Source: Dyella ginsengisoli LA-4
Lineage (GTDB): Bacteria > Pseudomonadota > Gammaproteobacteria > Xanthomonadales > Rhodanobacteraceae
Direction: 5' to 3'
DNA: 64,000 bases
Assembly (NCBI RefSeq): GCF_000334915.1
Contig: NZ_AMSF01000063.1
Span: forward strand, 1 to 64,000
Positions 16,593 through 25,484 of this stretch are shown one piece after another. The notes beneath the pieces are model-generated. The model did no database searches, had not been told where the DNA came from, and was given only the letters and a program-made list of their open reading frames with translations. A program made the position numbers and the translations under genes. Every line of letters begins with the position of its first letter. The stretch's first letter is position 1.

Positions 16593-17081
16593 GAAAATTT
16601 CTCCTCCTGTGAGAATCCTGTCCAGCCGCACGGGCCAGCCTTCCAAAAGGGCAATCACAAACCGGGCATCGCAATCTGCCGACGAGGCACTTGATGTCGC
16701 GACTGGCCGCTTCTTCATGCGCTCCGAACGACATCAGGAGCATGGCTCCCGACAAGATGCCGGAAGAAGAGATGTCAACAGCGCCGAGTTGGCGTGCGAG
16801 CCTCAAGCGCAATGCCGGCTCTCGCTGGCTCGATTGAACTGCTTCGACTCATGTGCGGAAGGCCTCATCCTTGATGGACACGGAACTGCCGGGCGTCTGC
16901 GAACGCGCACCAAGCGGCAACCGTTAGGCCGGCAAGGGTACCGTTGAACGAGAGCACAACAAAGGAAAACGACGATAGTTGCAAGCTATCAACCACATCA
17001 TCAGGATTCATTTCCCGAGCAAGGGATAAGACGATAAATTCATTCCACTCTCTATTTGAGACAAGAACGTAGGAGCAGCAC
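16593..17081. other. Divergent intergenic region between the asparagine-synthetase-like gene and dps
   Basis: Non-coding by my reading: the ORFs here (about 16579-16812 and 16865-17158, minus) have no ribosome site and no recognisable protein. The dps-proximal 110 bases are AT-richer than the surroundings and hold the OxyR-type operator described separately. The rest shows nothing recognisable. Confidence 0.55.
16975..17011 (+). promoter_or_regulatory. OxyR-type operator upstream of dps
   Basis: ATAGTTGCAAGCTAT at 16975-16989 matches every fixed base of the OxyR half-operator ATAGnTnnnAnCTAT. Seven bases later, as the tetramer consensus requires, ATCATCAGGATTCAT (16997-17011) gives a weaker second half. 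A possible -10 (GATAAA, 17033-17038) follows with a poor -35 covered by the second half-site, the usual geometry for an OxyR-activated promoter. dps is a classic OxyR target. Confidence 0.75.
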
Positions 17082-17549
17082 ATGGCCATGAACATCGGTA
17101 TTGCCAAGAAGGACCGCGAGGCGATCGCCAAGCAGCTCTCCAAGCTGCTGGCGGACACCTATTCGCTGTACCTGAAGACCCACAGCTTCCACTGGAACGT
17201 GACCGGTCCGCAGTTCAACAGCCTGCACGCCATGTTCGAGACCCAGTACAACGAGCTGTGGCTGGCCGCCGACGAGGTCGCCGAACGCATCCGCACGCTG
17301 GACGTGTTCGCCCCGGGCTCCTACAGCCAGTTCGGCAAGCTGAGCGCGATCAAGGAAGAAGCCGGCGTGCCGGACTGGAAGGACATGGTCGGCCAGCTGG
17401 TGGAAGGCCACGAGATCGTGGCGCATACCGCCCGCGAGACGATCAAGGTGGCCGACAAGGCCGGCGACGAGGGCACCGCCGACATGGTCACCGGCCGCCT
17501 GAAGGAGCACGAGAAGACCGCGTGGATGCTGCGTTCGCTGCTGAAGTGA
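17082..17549 (+). CDS. dps: Dps, DNA-binding ferritin-like protein
   Basis: A 155-residue Dps/mini-ferritin. It forms a dodecamer that oxidises Fe(II) with hydrogen peroxide, stores iron and shields DNA. The ferroxidase ligands are recognisable in HSFHWNVTG...FNSLH and in [13 protein letters not shown]. The lysine-bearing N-terminus ([11 protein letters not shown]) may contact DNA. The ribosome site is AGGAGC. The gene stands alone between an OxyR-type operator and a strong terminator, so it is expected to be peroxide-induced. Confidence 0.96.
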   Translation: MAMNIGIAKKDREAIAKQLSKLLADTYSLYLKTHSFHWNVTGPQFNSLHAMFETQYNELWLAADEVAERIRTLDVFAPGSYSQFGKLSAIKEEAGVPDWKDMVGQLVEGHEIVAHTARETIKVADKAGDEGTADMVTGRLKEHEKTAWMLRSLLK

Positions 17550-17564
17550 GCCGGCTGCACCGAT

Positions 17565-17602
17565 GAAACGAAAAGCCCGCCGAACGGCGGGCTTTTCGTT
17601 TC
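17565..17602. terminator. Bidirectional terminator between dps and the M16 peptidase
   Basis: A 17-bp perfect stem (GAAACGAAAAGCCCGCC / GGCGGGCTTTTCGTTTC) with a GAAC loop. Both strands leave a T-rich 3' side, so it can end dps (plus) and the M16 gene (minus). Confidence 0.92.
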
Positions 17603-17641
17603 AGCAAGGCGGTGGGCGGATCGCCCACCGCCGGTCCCTGA

Positions 17642-20311
17642 TCAACCCTTCGGCGCCGGCCCCTTCACCGCCGTGACGAAGGCCTCCGGCCGCACGTGTT
17701 TGGCGAACGCCTGCTGCACCTGCGGCGCGGTCATCTCCAGGTAGTGCTTCGCCGCCACCGTGGTCGCGTCCAGCGGCTTGCCCTCGATGGCCAGGCCGAG
17801 CAGTTGCCCGCCGATGCCGCCGAAGCTGGATTCGCCCAGCGGCATCTGGCGCAGCAGGATGCCCTTGGCACGATCCAGGTCGGCCGGCGATACCGGCGTC
17901 GTCTGCATCTGCTTCAGGTCCTGCACCACCAGCGCGCTGGCCGCCTTCACCTTGTCAGGATCGGCGCCGTAGTCCACCGAGTAGGTGCTGCGGTTCCTGC
18001 CGTAGTCGAAACTGGTACCGACGCTGTAGACCAGGCCGCGGGTATCGCGCAGGTCGTGGTACAGCCGCGAGGCGTAGAAGCCGCCGCCCAGCACCTCGTT
18101 GCCGAGGTTCAGCGCATAGCGGTCCGGATCGTCGCGGGTCACATCGATGGTCTGCGCCATCGTCACGCTGTCCTGGCTGGCACTGGCGTCCGGCACGTGC
18201 AGCTGGCCGGCGTGGTTCGGCGGCACGGCGGCGTAGTCCACGACGGGTTTCGGGCCGCTGGCCTTCCACGCCCCGAAGGTCTGCTCGACCACCTGCTTCA
18301 CCTGCGCCGGATCGACCTTGCCGACCACCACCAGGGTCGTCATGTCGGGACGGAAGACCTGTGCGTAGTACTGCTTCACCTTGTCCAGCGTCAGTCCCAT
18401 CACGCTCTGCGCCGTGGCGTGGCGCAGCTCAGGATCGCCCGCGGGCAGCAGCGCCTGGTCCAGCCCGATCTGGGTCAGGAAGCCCGGCGACTGCACCTGG
18501 CCGGCGACCAGCCCGGCGGTCTGCCGCTGCACGATCGCGAAAGCCTGCGCCGGCAGCGCCGGATGCAGTTCGGCATCGGCCAGCAGCTTCATGCCCTGCT
18601 CGAAGTGCGCCGACGGCACCGCCAGCGAGAAGCTGCTGCCGGCGGATGCTCGGGCGCTGATCGCGTCGAGCGCGGCCTGGTACTGCAGGCGGTTGAGGTG
18701 GGTGGTGCCGAACTGGAACAGCTGGCCCAGCACGTCGGCCACGCCCTCCTCGCCCTTGGGCGCCTGCAGATCCTGGTTGGTCTGCACGCGGCCGAAGGCC
18801 ACCACGGTGTTGCTGATCGCCTCCGGCTGCACGATCAGGCGCATGCCGTTGGCGAGGTGGTAGTCGACCGGATGCAGCGAGGACTTCGGCACGCTGAGCT
18901 TGGCGAAGGCCTTGGCCGCCCACTCGGGCAGCTGCACCGGCTTGTCCGGGCTGGAGGCGAAGCTTTCCGCGCCACCGAAACCCTTGCCCGCCACCGGCTT
19001 GCCCGAGCTCTCCGGCGTCAGGATGGCGGTCACCGCATGAGTCGGATCGAAGGTCGCCCTGGCCAGCGCGTCGACCTGCGCCGGGGTCACCGCCTCGATC
19101 GCCTGCTTGATCGCCTCGGGCGAATCCAGCCCCTCGAACGCCAGCGCCCGCGACCAGGCGTTGGCCAGGCCATCGACCGAGTTCTTGTCGAACTCCAGCG
19201 CGGCGATCGCCTTGCGCTTGGCCGCCTCGACCAGCGCCGGATCCACGCCCTTGCTGGCCGCCTGCGCCAGGATCGTCCGCATGCGCGCCAGCACCGGCTG
19301 CGGATTGCCGCCGCGGGGGAAGATGCCCACCGCCATGCCGAAGCCCGCCTGCGGCATGAACTGCGCGGAGAAGCCGCCGTACAGCGCGGTGCCGTCCATG
19401 CCCATGCCGAACAGCGCGGCGCGCTGGGAACCCAGCGCCTCGCCGAGCACGGCGGCCGCCGCGTAGTCCTTGGCCTTCATGCCCGGCAAGCGGTAGGCCA
19501 GGTACACCGAGCCATAGGGGCTATCGGTCGGCAGCGCAACGGCCTTGGCCTGCACCGGCTTGAACGAAAACCCCGGCCGGGCCGGCAGCTGGCTGCGAGG
19601 GATGTCACCGAACTCCTGCTTCACCTTGGCCAGCGTGGCGGCCGGATCGACGTCGCCGGCGATCACCAGGATCGCGTTGTTCGGCGCGTACCAGGTGTCG
19701 TGGAACTGCTTGAGCATCGCCGCGGTGGTCTTGTCGAACGAAGCGCGCGTGCCGAGCGGCGTATGCCCGTAGGGAGTGCCGGCGAACAGCTGCGCCTGCA
19801 GTTGCTCGTACGCCTTGTAGGACGGGTTGGACAGGTCGCGGGAGACCTCCTGCTCGATCGCGCCCCGCTCCTTGGCCCAGGCCTTCTCGGTCACGTCGAC
19901 GCCGCGCATGCGCAGCGACTCGACGTGCAGCGCCACGTCCAGGTCCTGCGACGGCGTGACGAAGTAGTACTGGGTCACGCCCTGGGTGGTGTCGGCGTTG
20001 AACGCACCGCCCATGTTCGCCGCGATCGCCGCGAGCTGGTCCTTCGAGAGCCCCGGACTGCCGCGGAACATCATGTGCTCCATCGCGTGCGCCGTGCCCG
20101 GGAACGCCGCCGGCACCTCGTCCGAGCCGACCAGGTAGTTCAGCTCGGTGGTCACCACCGGCGCCAGCGTGTCGCGCACGATCACCACGCGCAGGCCGTT
20201 GTCCAGCGTGGCGCGGGTGACATCCGAGGGTGCCGTCGCGGCACGCGCATGACCGATCGCACCGGCCGCCAGAAGCATGCCGATCACGGCACTCATTGAA
20301 CTCTTCTTCAT
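17642..20311 (-). CDS. Secreted M16 family zinc metallopeptidase (insulinase/pitrilysin type)
   Basis: An 889-residue periplasmic protein: signal peptide (MSAVIGMLLAAGAIGHARA), then two tandem M16 units. The first carries the inverted zinc motif HAMEH (HxxEH) with the distal Glu region following; the second half is the usual inactive partner that closes the chamber. Such single-chain proteins degrade small peptides in the periplasm. The ATG at 20311 has an AAAGGAA ribosome site; the frame extends upstream to 20497 without support. The specific substrate is unknown. Confidence 0.92.
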   Translation of the reverse strand: MKKSSMSAVIGMLLAAGAIGHARAATAPSDVTRATLDNGLRVVIVRDTLAPVVTTELNYLVGSDEVPAAFPGTAHAMEHMMFRGSPGLSKDQLAAIAANMGGAFNADTTQGVTQYYFVTPSQDLDVALHVESLRMRGVDVTEKAWAKERGAIEQEVSRDLSNPSYKAYEQLQAQLFAGTPYGHTPLGTRASFDKTTAAMLKQFHDTWYAPNNAILVIAGDVDPAATLAKVKQEFGDIPRSQLPARPGFSFKPVQAKAVALPTDSPYGSVYLAYRLPGMKAKDYAAAAVLGEALGSQRAALFGMGMDGTALYGGFSAQFMPQAGFGMAVGIFPRGGNPQPVLARMRTILAQAASKGVDPALVEAAKRKAIAALEFDKNSVDGLANAWSRALAFEGLDSPEAIKQAIEAVTPAQVDALARATFDPTHAVTAILTPESSGKPVAGKGFGGAESFASSPDKPVQLPEWAAKAFAKLSVPKSSLHPVDYHLANGMRLIVQPEAISNTVVAFGRVQTNQDLQAPKGEEGVADVLGQLFQFGTTHLNRLQYQAALDAISARASAGSSFSLAVPSAHFEQGMKLLADAELHPALPAQAFAIVQRQTAGLVAGQVQSPGFLTQIGLDQALLPAGDPELRHATAQSVMGLTLDKVKQYYAQVFRPDMTTLVVVGKVDPAQVKQVVEQTFGAWKASGPKPVVDYAAVPPNHAGQLHVPDASASQDSVTMAQTIDVTRDDPDRYALNLGNEVLGGGFYASRLYHDLRDTRGLVYSVGTSFDYGRNRSTYSVDYGADPDKVKAASALVVQDLKQMQTTPVSPADLDRAKGILLRQMPLGESSFGGIGGQLLGLAIEGKPLDATTVAAKHYLEMTAPQVQQAFAKHVRPEAFVTAVKGPAPKG

Positions 20312-20536
20312 CAATTCCTTTCCTTGTTTCCGGAACACGTCCGCACTCGTCGCCGGAACGCGGCGCGTGCAGGGCACTCGGCGAAACGGCTTCGCCCTGA
20401 TATTCAACGCGGTCACGTCGTGCCAACCCCACCCGCGCGGAACATCTGCAACAACTTGCGCGCAGGTGAGGTCCGGCTGCGCAGGCGCAGACCGCATCCG
20501 GAGGAAAAAGATCCTCCATCTCCAGCAAAGGGGTAG

Positions 20537-23500
20537 CTAGTCGACCAGGCGCGATCGCACCAGCGCCTCGAGTGCATCGAGCAGGTCGCGGGCGACTGCG
20601 CTGTTGTGCGGCTCGGCGTGCTGCCGATCGTGGAGCACGCGTGCCGCCTGCCCGGCGTCGCCCAACTGCGCCAACAGGACACTCATGGGGCAGGCGTCGA
20701 GCGTGGCGGCGTGCAGCGAGCGATGCCTGATCGACCACCACTGGAACGCGACCGCGCCGATGCGCGTGGACAGCGGCGCGGACAGGTCGGGCATGCGTGT
20801 CTCACGATGCCAGCACGGCAGCGCCTCGACCGGCATCGGCCGGGCGAGGCCATAGCCTTGCCCGTAGCGGGCGCCAAGCAGACGGGCGACCTCGATCATG
20901 CCCGCATCCTCCAGCCCCTCCACCACCACGTCGCAGCCGAAGTCGCGGCCCATCTGGATCACTGCGCTGACCAGGCTGATGGTCTGCGCCGGCTCGATGC
21001 GCAGGCGCTTGAGCAGGTCCTGATCGACCTTGATCGCGCTGAACGGCAGGCTGGCCAGCCGGCGCAGGCTGCTGTAGCCGGAGCCCAGGTCGTCCATCGC
21101 CAGCTGCACGCCGAGATCGAGCAGGCGCTGCACGTTCTCGTCGCGCACCAGCTCGTCGAACTGCTGGGTCTCCAGGACCTCCAGCACCAGCCGGTGCGGC
21201 GCTACACGGTGCGTGGCCAGTGCCTGCGCCACCCAGGATGCGCAGGCCGGCTCGGCCAGGGTCAGCGGCGGCAGGTTGATCGACACGTCCACCACCAGGC
21301 CTTCGGCCTGCCAGGCACCCAGCGCGGCGAGCGCGAGGTCCAGCCCGCGCACGAACAGGCGGTCCAGCTCGGCCTGGCGCAGCAGCGGGATGAACACGTC
21401 GGGGCCGACCATGGTCCCGTCCTCCAGCACCAGCCGCGCCAGCGCCTCCACCTTGGCCAGCCTGCCATCGCGCAGGTCCACGATCGGCTGCACCGCCATC
21501 TGCAGCCCGCCCTCGAACAGCCGGCGTCGATAGGCGACCGCCTGCTCCTGCGAGACCGGCGGCGGCGGGCGCGTGCCGCGCTGCCAGATCTCGCTCCAGC
21601 GCTGCTGCAGGTTGCGGGTGAACTGCTGCATCACCGTGCCGCCGAACTGGCGCGGGAAGCGGCCGAGCACCACCAGCAGCGCCACCGGCTGCCCCTGTGC
21701 ATCCAGCACCGGCAGATGGGCTCCGGCACGGATCCCGAGGCGCAGCATGTGCTCGTCCAGCTCGCCCCAGCTGTCGACGCGGGTCGATCGCACGAGCGAG
21801 GCGGACGCATGCACCCGACCGGACTGCCAGGCCCGAATCAGCAGCGAATCGGCAGGCGGGCGCAGCGGCCCGATCTCGCCGCCTTCGGCGGCAAACAGTG
21901 AAGTCACCTGCGGCGCCAGCGGCCCATCGCTGGCCTCCACGCTGAACACGCCCTCGGAACTCTGCCGCAGCACCAGCGCGCAGGCGATGCCGGGCATCCG
22001 GGCAAGCTGGGCGAGCTCGCTGCCCATCGCATCCGTCCACGAACCCCAGGAGGCAGGCAGCGCCTGCATGACCATCTCGACGAACTGCTCGTTCGTCTCC
22101 GCCTGCGCCTGCAGCTGGATCTGCATGTCGTCGCGGATGCGCTGATCCAGCAGCTGCACCACCTGGTAGCGCTCGCGGGCAAGCATCGGCTGGGCGTTGA
22201 AGTGGGCACTGAGCATGTCGCGATACACCGCCATCCAGTACATCAGCTGGGCACCGTCCACGCCGACCAGGGCGTGGATGCGTCCGAGCCGCCGGCTCTC
22301 TTCCTGCAGCCGTTCCCACGACAGGTCGCCACCGGCCAGTCGGCGCAGGTGTTCACCCTGGCGTTCGCGCAGGAGGGCGAGGTCGGCGGGCGCCAGCCCT
22401 TCGAGGATCTCGCGCGAATGCGGCTCGTCGCCAAGGCGCCGGTAGAACTCCTCGATGAAGGTCTGCTGCACTGTCTCCGTCTGCGATACCAGCTTGCGCA
22501 GCAGGCGGGAGGCCTCCTCGCCATAGGCCGCGATGGACTGCTCGACGTGGGCATCCGCTGCCGGTGTCGTTCCGTGGCGAAGCCACCAGCGTCGGCGGCT
22601 GCGCCGATTCTGCTTGCACTGGTACAGCGCCTCCTCGGCATTGCGCAGCAGCAGGCCGCCTTCGGCGCCATCGTCGGGAAACAGCGCGATACCCATGCTC
22701 TGGGAGACCTCCACCTGCAGGCCCGGCGCGAGTGACACCGGATCGGCGAACGCCTCGCCCAGGCGACGGGCGCAGGCATCCAGCTCGTCGTCGGCGAAGG
22801 TGGAGCCGCGGCCCGACAGGACCACCACGAACTCGTCGCCGCCCACGCGCGCCAGGAACTCGCCCGGCGCGAGCCGCTGGCGGATGCGCTGGGACAGCTG
22901 TTGCAGCAACTGGTCGCCGCGACTCGGACCGAAGCTCTCGTTGACCACCTTGAAGTCGTCCAGGTCGATCTTGCCGACCGCCAGCGCCCGTCGCGCGGCC
23001 TGGGCGGCGGCGATCGCGCCCGGCAGGTGCCGGTCCAGCTCGCGCCGGTTCGGCAGGCCGGTGAGGTCGTCGTGGAAGGCCAGGTACTCGAGCCGGTCGC
23101 GCAAGGCGCGGATCTCGTCGATGTTGCGCTGCACGCCCACGAAATGGGTCACCTGCCCCGCCTCGTCGCGCAGCGGCGTGATCGCCAGCAGGTTCCAGAA
23201 GCTGCGACCATCCTTGCGGTAGTTGAGGATCTCGCCCTCGAAGCTGTCTTTGGCAACCAGGCGAGCGGTGATCCTGGCGCGCATGCCCGGATCGGTCAGC
23301 TCGCCCTGCAGCAGATTGCAGTTGCGGCCGAGGATGTCGTCCGGGCCGTATCCGGTAATCGTTTCGAAGGCCCGATTCACGTAGACCGTGCGCTGTTCGG
23401 CATCGGTGATGATCACCCCCTCCTTGACCGAGGCGAGCGCGCGCGCCAGCAGCGCCTGGGAGGCCAGCGCCTCGTGCTGTCCGCTGATGTCGACCAGCGT

Positions 23501-25282
23501 CCAGATCTGGTCGAAGCCCGTCCGCGGGAACGGAGCCCCCTCGATCCTCAGCCAGACCTGGTCGCCGTCGAGGCGACGGGCCGCCACCTCCATCACCGCG
23601 CGCCCGTCCTTCGCGAACGCCTCCGCGATGCGCCCGGGCATGGCCTCGCCCTGCGCACGGTCGGCGTAGAGATCGATCGCGCGCGTGCCGAGCAGTGCCT
23701 GCGCACCGGCGGCGCCGAGCAGTTGGGCGGCGCGTTCGTTGGCCCGCGCCACGACCCGCTCACGCAGCAGCAAAACCCCCACCGTGGTGCTGTCGAGCAT
23801 GGACTGGTTGAGCGCCTGGATCTCGCGTTCGCGGTGTACCAGGTCGAGCCGGTCCAGGCCCCTCGAGATGCTGCCGGCGATGGCTTCGAGCACCGTCCGC
23901 AGCTCGGCATCGAACATGTCCTCGCGCAGGTGGTAGACGGTAAGCACCGCCCACATGCGGCCGCCCCGGCGGATCGGCAGCGTGGCACTGGCGCCGATCG
24001 CGAAGCGCGCGGCGCGCTCCCGCCATGGAGCGAGAAAGCCGGCGTGGGCGAACGAGCGGTTGTAGTAGCCGCCCCCCTCGCGCCAGGTGCGCCCGCTGGA
24101 TCCGCCGCCTTCCGGCAGCGCCGGATCCGCGCTGATCCGAAGCCCCTCCATGTAGCCGATCGCCGGGCCGGCGCTGGCAAGGAACTCGAACCAGCCATCC
24201 GGCCCCGGCTGGCCGACCCAGGCCAGGCACAGCCCCGCGTGCGCTACCGCGAGCTCGCAGACGCGCTGCAACAGCGGCACGGCATCGTCGTAGGCGGAGG
24301 CGCACTCGGTGACCTCGGCCAGCAGGGCATTGAAGTCGGCCAGGCGGCGGCTGGCGGTTACGTCGGTCTCCACCAGCAGTGCCCCCTCGCAACGGCCCGC
24401 GGCGTCGCGCCGTGGCGTGCTGGCAACCTGCACGATGGCGAAACCACCGTCCCGCCGGTAGTCCACCAGCATCCCGGCGAATGGCTGGCACGCAGCGATC
24501 GCCTCATGCAGGGCCTGCAGGGCCTTATGATCGGTGCGCTCGCCCAGCATCACCTCGCTGCGGAGGTGCCCGAGCAAGTCCTCGTCGCCAAGGCCACCGA
24601 GGCTGCGGAAGCCCTCATTCACCCACTGGATGCGCCCGTCGAGATCGGTGATCGCCACCCCGACCGGCACCCGGGATGCCACCAACGCCATGCGCCGCAG
24701 TTCCGCGCCCTCGGACTCCTGGCGCTCATGCTCCGCCGCCTGGTCGAACAGGAGACCGGCCACGCCGGCGCCCAGCTCCATCAGCTGGCGATGAAGCATG
24801 TCGGGCAGGCGACGTTCGAAGGAGGTCAACGCGAACGTGCCGGCCACTTCCCGCGACTGCAGTCGCACCGGGGCCGACCAGCAGGCGCCGATCCCGTGCT
24901 CCGCCGCCACGTCGCGCAGCGAGGCCCAGCGTGGATCCTCACGGGCATCGCTGACGAAGGCGGGCTCGCCGGTCCAGGCCGCGCACGCGCAGGAGCCGGA
25001 GTCCGGGCCCGGAACGACGCCGTCCAGCAGCATCTGGACGGCGGCGGGTACGCTGGGCGCGCTGGCGAAGTGCAGCCGCCCGGAGGGCCCCAACCGCATC
25101 ACCGTGGCCATGGCGCCGGGCACGAAGGACTCGAACAGGCGGCAAGCTTCGCCCAGCCGCTCCGGCAACGGTCCCCCGCGCGCCACCAGGTCGAGCAGCC
25201 GACGCTGCAGCTCCATCAGGCGGACCAGTTGTTCCCCGGACAGGCGCACCGGTTCGTGCGGCGGCTCCTGCATCGTTTGCAT
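20537..25282 (-). CDS. Multi-sensor c-di-GMP enzyme: GAF/PAS, GGDEF, globin-like, GAF, EAL
   Basis: A 1581-residue soluble protein that can both make and break cyclic di-GMP. Approximate order: GAF (30-180), PAS (190-320), GAF (320-490), two PAS (500-745), GGDEF with an intact RVGGDEF (near 813-817), a globin-coupled-sensor-like helical domain (930-1070) with GRIHALVGV (His near 1003, where the proximal haem ligand lies in such sensors), a second GAF (1080-1210), EAL (KVEAL near 1278, DDLGSGYSSL, KVDQDL, VEGLED, QGYGLARP near 1474) and a tail of about 100 residues. Both catalytic signatures look intact. A globin placed between GGDEF and EAL is unusual, since it is normally N-terminal. Start ATG at 25282 or 25273. 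It is divergent from the glucan synthase gene, 202 bases away. Confidence 0.93.
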   Translation of the reverse strand: MQTMQEPPHEPVRLSGEQLVRLMELQRRLLDLVARGGPLPERLGEACRLFESFVPGAMATVMRLGPSGRLHFASAPSVPAAVQMLLDGVVPGPDSGSCACAAWTGEPAFVSDAREDPRWASLRDVAAEHGIGACWSAPVRLQSREVAGTFALTSFERRLPDMLHRQLMELGAGVAGLLFDQAAEHERQESEGAELRRMALVASRVPVGVAITDLDGRIQWVNEGFRSLGGLGDEDLLGHLRSEVMLGERTDHKALQALHEAIAACQPFAGMLVDYRRDGGFAIVQVASTPRRDAAGRCEGALLVETDVTASRRLADFNALLAEVTECASAYDDAVPLLQRVCELAVAHAGLCLAWVGQPGPDGWFEFLASAGPAIGYMEGLRISADPALPEGGGSSGRTWREGGGYYNRSFAHAGFLAPWRERAARFAIGASATLPIRRGGRMWAVLTVYHLREDMFDAELRTVLEAIAGSISRGLDRLDLVHREREIQALNQSMLDSTTVGVLLLRERVVARANERAAQLLGAAGAQALLGTRAIDLYADRAQGEAMPGRIAEAFAKDGRAVMEVAARRLDGDQVWLRIEGAPFPRTGFDQIWTLVDISGQHEALASQALLARALASVKEGVIITDAEQRTVYVNRAFETITGYGPDDILGRNCNLLQGELTDPGMRARITARLVAKDSFEGEILNYRKDGRSFWNLLAITPLRDEAGQVTHFVGVQRNIDEIRALRDRLEYLAFHDDLTGLPNRRELDRHLPGAIAAAQAARRALAVGKIDLDDFKVVNESFGPSRGDQLLQQLSQRIRQRLAPGEFLARVGGDEFVVVLSGRGSTFADDELDACARRLGEAFADPVSLAPGLQVEVSQSMGIALFPDDGAEGGLLLRNAEEALYQCKQNRRSRRRWWLRHGTTPAADAHVEQSIAAYGEEASRLLRKLVSQTETVQQTFIEEFYRRLGDEPHSREILEGLAPADLALLRERQGEHLRRLAGGDLSWERLQEESRRLGRIHALVGVDGAQLMYWMAVYRDMLSAHFNAQPMLARERYQVVQLLDQRIRDDMQIQLQAQAETNEQFVEMVMQALPASWGSWTDAMGSELAQLARMPGIACALVLRQSSEGVFSVEASDGPLAPQVTSLFAAEGGEIGPLRPPADSLLIRAWQSGRVHASASLVRSTRVDSWGELDEHMLRLGIRAGAHLPVLDAQGQPVALLVVLGRFPRQFGGTVMQQFTRNLQQRWSEIWQRGTRPPPPVSQEQAVAYRRRLFEGGLQMAVQPIVDLRDGRLAKVEALARLVLEDGTMVGPDVFIPLLRQAELDRLFVRGLDLALAALGAWQAEGLVVDVSINLPPLTLAEPACASWVAQALATHRVAPHRLVLEVLETQQFDELVRDENVQRLLDLGVQLAMDDLGSGYSSLRRLASLPFSAIKVDQDLLKRLRIEPAQTISLVSAVIQMGRDFGCDVVVEGLEDAGMIEVARLLGARYGQGYGLARPMPVEALPCWHRETRMPDLSAPLSTRIGAVAFQWWSIRHRSLHAATLDACPMSVLLAQLGDAGQAARVLHDRQHAEPHNSAVARDLLDALEALVRSRLVD

Positions 25283-25420
25283 GCCTTTTCGACGATGGGA
25301 CAGAGGATCGGCCCAGTGGGCGCGCGACGCAACGCCCGCGACAGGTAGCCGCCCCCGGAAGCGGCCGCCGGGCCTGAGGCGCGGCTGACCACGCGACCGC
25401 GGTTTTATTGGCCCGTCGCC

Positions 25421-25447
25421 CGGGTTTCGGTAAGCTCCGCGGGCTTT
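25421..25447 (+). promoter_or_regulatory. Promoter-like motif upstream of ndvB
   Basis: The stretch around TTCGGTAAGCTCCGCGG lies about 54 bases before the ndvB start and recurs almost unchanged before tamA at 28151-28173. Its position, the TAAGCT core and the CGCGG discriminator suggest a housekeeping -10 region. No transcript evidence is available. Confidence 0.4.
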
Positions 25448-25484
25448 CCGGCCTTCGTCGTGGAGGCTTTCACGGGGATCTTTC

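Noticed and set aside
16579-17158. Minus-strand ORFs of 77 and 97 residues in the dps spacer
   Set aside because: No ribosome site, no similarity to a known protein, one overlaps dps and the operator; likely chance frames.
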